From Acidothermales bacterium (GTDB taxonomy: Bacteria > Actinomycetota > Actinomycetes > Streptosporangiales > WHST01), in the NCBI GenBank assembly GCA_017354575.1, contig JAFMQP010000159.1:1-8349 (forward strand): 8,349 bases of DNA, in the 5' to 3' direction. Position 1 is the stretch's first letter. Each line of letters starts with the position of its first letter. The notes beneath the pieces are model-generated. The model did not search any database, had not been told where the DNA came from, and saw nothing but the letters and a program-made list of their open reading frames with translations. The translations under genes were made by a program, and so were the position numbers. Below, one piece after another: positions 7,314 through 8,349 of the stretch.

Positions 7314-7327
7314 TCGGCGAACGCCGA
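7314..7327. repeat. Perfect inverted repeat after the exporter operon
   Basis: TCGGCG and CGCCGA are separated by AA, 18 bases after the last exporter gene. In RNA this can fold as a five-pair stem with a GAAC loop. No T-run follows, so it is not a classic intrinsic terminator, though actinobacterial terminators often lack one. Confidence 0.35.
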
Positions 7328-7334
7328 GCGAGCA

Positions 7335-7350
7335 GCCGGGAAATTCCGGC
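7335..7350. repeat. Near-palindrome between exporter operon and MFS gene
   Basis: The 16 bases GCCGGGAAATTCCGGC form a five-pair G/C stem around GAAATT. Two readings are open: the second stem of a tandem terminator for the exporter operon, or a DNA operator for the MFS gene 70 bases downstream, since drug-exporter genes often have such sites. A TACCGT (7373-7378) that could be a -10 box lies 22 bases further on, but no matching -35 is evident. Confidence 0.35.
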
Positions 7351-7410
7351 GACGACTGTCGGTGCCGCCGCATACCGTGGCTGTCGTCCCGTCCATCCCG
7401 CGACACCGCT

Positions 7411-7416
7411 AGGGAG
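7411..7416 (+). promoter_or_regulatory. Shine-Dalgarno sequence of the MFS exporter gene
   Basis: AGGGAG stands four bases before the GTG at 7421 and supports that codon as the start over the in-frame ATG at 7484. Confidence 0.55.
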
Positions 7417-7420
7417 CCAC

Positions 7421-8349
7421 GTGTCCGACCAGGCCGAGCTGCGTGAGACCGGACCGGCTCCCCTCCACGCGCAGACCGAGCCGATGAGCGCGCGCGACCG
7501 CACCGTCATCGGCGTGCTGCTGGTGTCGACGTTCGTCGTCATCCTCAACGAGACGATCATGAGCGTCGCCCTGCCCGTGCTCATGCGCGAACTCGGGGTC
7601 GACGCGAGCACCGGGCAGTGGCTCACCGCCGGCTTCCTGCTGACGATGGCCGTGATCATCCCGATCACCGGCTTCCTCATCAAACGGGTGCCCACCCGGC
7701 TGCTGTACGGCGTCGCGATGACGCTGTTCAGCGCGGGCACGCTGCTCGCCGCGCTGACGCCCGGCTTCGGGGTGCTGCTCGCCGCGCGGGTCATCCAGGC
7801 CAGCGGCACGGCGATCATGATGCCGCTGCTGATGACCGCGGTGATGGCGCTCGTGCCCGCGCGACGCCGCGGCGCGATCATGGGCAACATCTCGATCGTC
7901 ATCTCGGTCGCGCCGGCGATCGGCCCGACCATCTCCGGCGTCGTCCTCTCGTTGCTCGGCTGGCGGTGGATGTTCTGGACCGTGCTCCCCATCGCGGTCG
8001 TGGCGCTCGCGCTCGGCCTGCCGCGCATGGTAGACGTCGGAGAACGCAGCCGCACCCGGATCGACGCACCGTCCGTCGTGCTCTCGGTCTTCGGGTTCGG
8101 CGGCCTGGTGTACGGGCTCAGCAGCATCGGGCAGGCCGCGTCCGCACCGTCGCCGGTGCCGGTCTGGGTGCCGTTCGTCGTGGGTGCCGCGGGCCTGGCG
8201 GCTTTCGTGGCGCGGCAGCTGGTGCTGCGGCGCACCGACAACGCGCTGCTCGACCTGCGGACGTTCCGCGCGCGTACGTTCACCACGGCGTCGGTACTGA
8301 TGGCCGTGATGATGATGGCGATGCTCGGCACGATCGTGCTGCTGCCGAT
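7421..8349 (+). CDS. DHA2-type MFS multidrug exporter, 3' end outside window
   Basis: The frame is open from the GTG at 7421 to the window edge (309 complete codons), so the C-terminal third or more is missing; 14-segment DHA2 exporters usually run to about 450-550 residues. It codes for an inner-membrane proton-drug antiporter of the EmrB/QacA/LmrB kind. A short polar N-terminus (1-27) precedes segment 1, which holds LNETIMSVALP (42-52), the variant of the DHA2 motif LDxTIVNVALP. The antiporter motif C is clear as APAIGPTISG (164-173), and WRWMFW (181-186) follows as usual. The loop after segment 2 (FLIKRVPTRLLY, 85-96) replaces the usual motif A. Further hydrophobic segments lie at about 218-235, 249-266 and 288-309. 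It is separated from the exporter operon by 125 bases with two hairpins, so it is probably transcribed on its own. The substrate is unknown. Confidence 0.92.
   Translation, partial: MSDQAELRETGPAPLHAQTEPMSARDRTVIGVLLVSTFVVILNETIMSVALPVLMRELGVDASTGQWLTAGFLLTMAVIIPITGFLIKRVPTRLLYGVAMTLFSAGTLLAALTPGFGVLLAARVIQASGTAIMMPLLMTAVMALVPARRRGAIMGNISIVISVAPAIGPTISGVVLSLLGWRWMFWTVLPIAVVALALGLPRMVDVGERSRTRIDAPSVVLSVFGFGGLVYGLSSIGQAASAPSPVPVWVPFVVGAAGLAAFVARQLVLRRTDNALLDLRTFRARTFTTASVLMAVMMMAMLGTIVLLP

Noticed and set aside
6198..7406. A 402-codon minus-strand frame opposite the permeases
   Set aside because: It is an antisense shadow. The plus-strand frames show six membrane segments each and family motifs, while this one is low in hydrophobic residues.
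7237..8331. A 364-codon minus-strand frame opposite the MFS gene
   Set aside because: It is rich in S, T, R and A with no motif. The plus strand carries a clear DHA2 transporter with a ribosome binding site.

Overview
The window is very GC-rich, with GTG as well as ATG starts and strong G/C preference at third codon positions. Together with a yraN-yifB-dprA cluster of actinobacterial type, this points to the chromosome of a high-GC Gram-positive actinobacterium, probably a soil-type actinomycete. The genus cannot be decided from what is visible. There are seven protein-coding genes and no recognisable RNA gene, insertion sequence, prophage or CRISPR array.

Left half, minus strand (16-4671): four genes read right to left. 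First comes a class III PLP-dependent aminotransferase (3382-4671). After a 237-base gap follow yraN (2788-3144), yifB/comM (1206-2750) and dprA (16-1209). The last three are tightly packed. yifB and dprA overlap by 4 bases. yraN and yifB are 37 bases apart, and that gap is bridged exactly by a 13-codon reading frame that overlaps both neighbours. This cluster is the conserved DNA-handling block: a YraN nuclease-fold protein, an AAA+ helicase-like ATPase and the RecA loader DprA. The aminotransferase is probably a separate metabolic unit.

Centre (4672-4777): a short divergent control region. It holds a strong Shine-Dalgarno sequence for the aminotransferase, a candidate promoter placed so that the ABC transporter mRNA would be leaderless, and an imperfect palindrome over that promoter's -35 element.

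Right half, plus strand (4778-8349): a three-gene ABC-2 exporter operon (an ATPase of NodI/DrrA type and two paralogous NodJ-like permeases) with overlapping or nearly overlapping junctions. A 125-base gap with two short hairpins follows, then a DHA2-type MFS drug exporter with a GTG start that runs off the window. The two transport units may both export small molecules or lipid-linked compounds, but no biosynthetic or regulatory gene in the window indicates a substrate.

I see mostly ordinary chromosomal genes and no convincing new system. The points most worth a second look are the coupled mini-ORF between yraN and yifB, the two-permease NodIJ-like exporter with its likely leaderless start, and the aminotransferase placed next to yraN.
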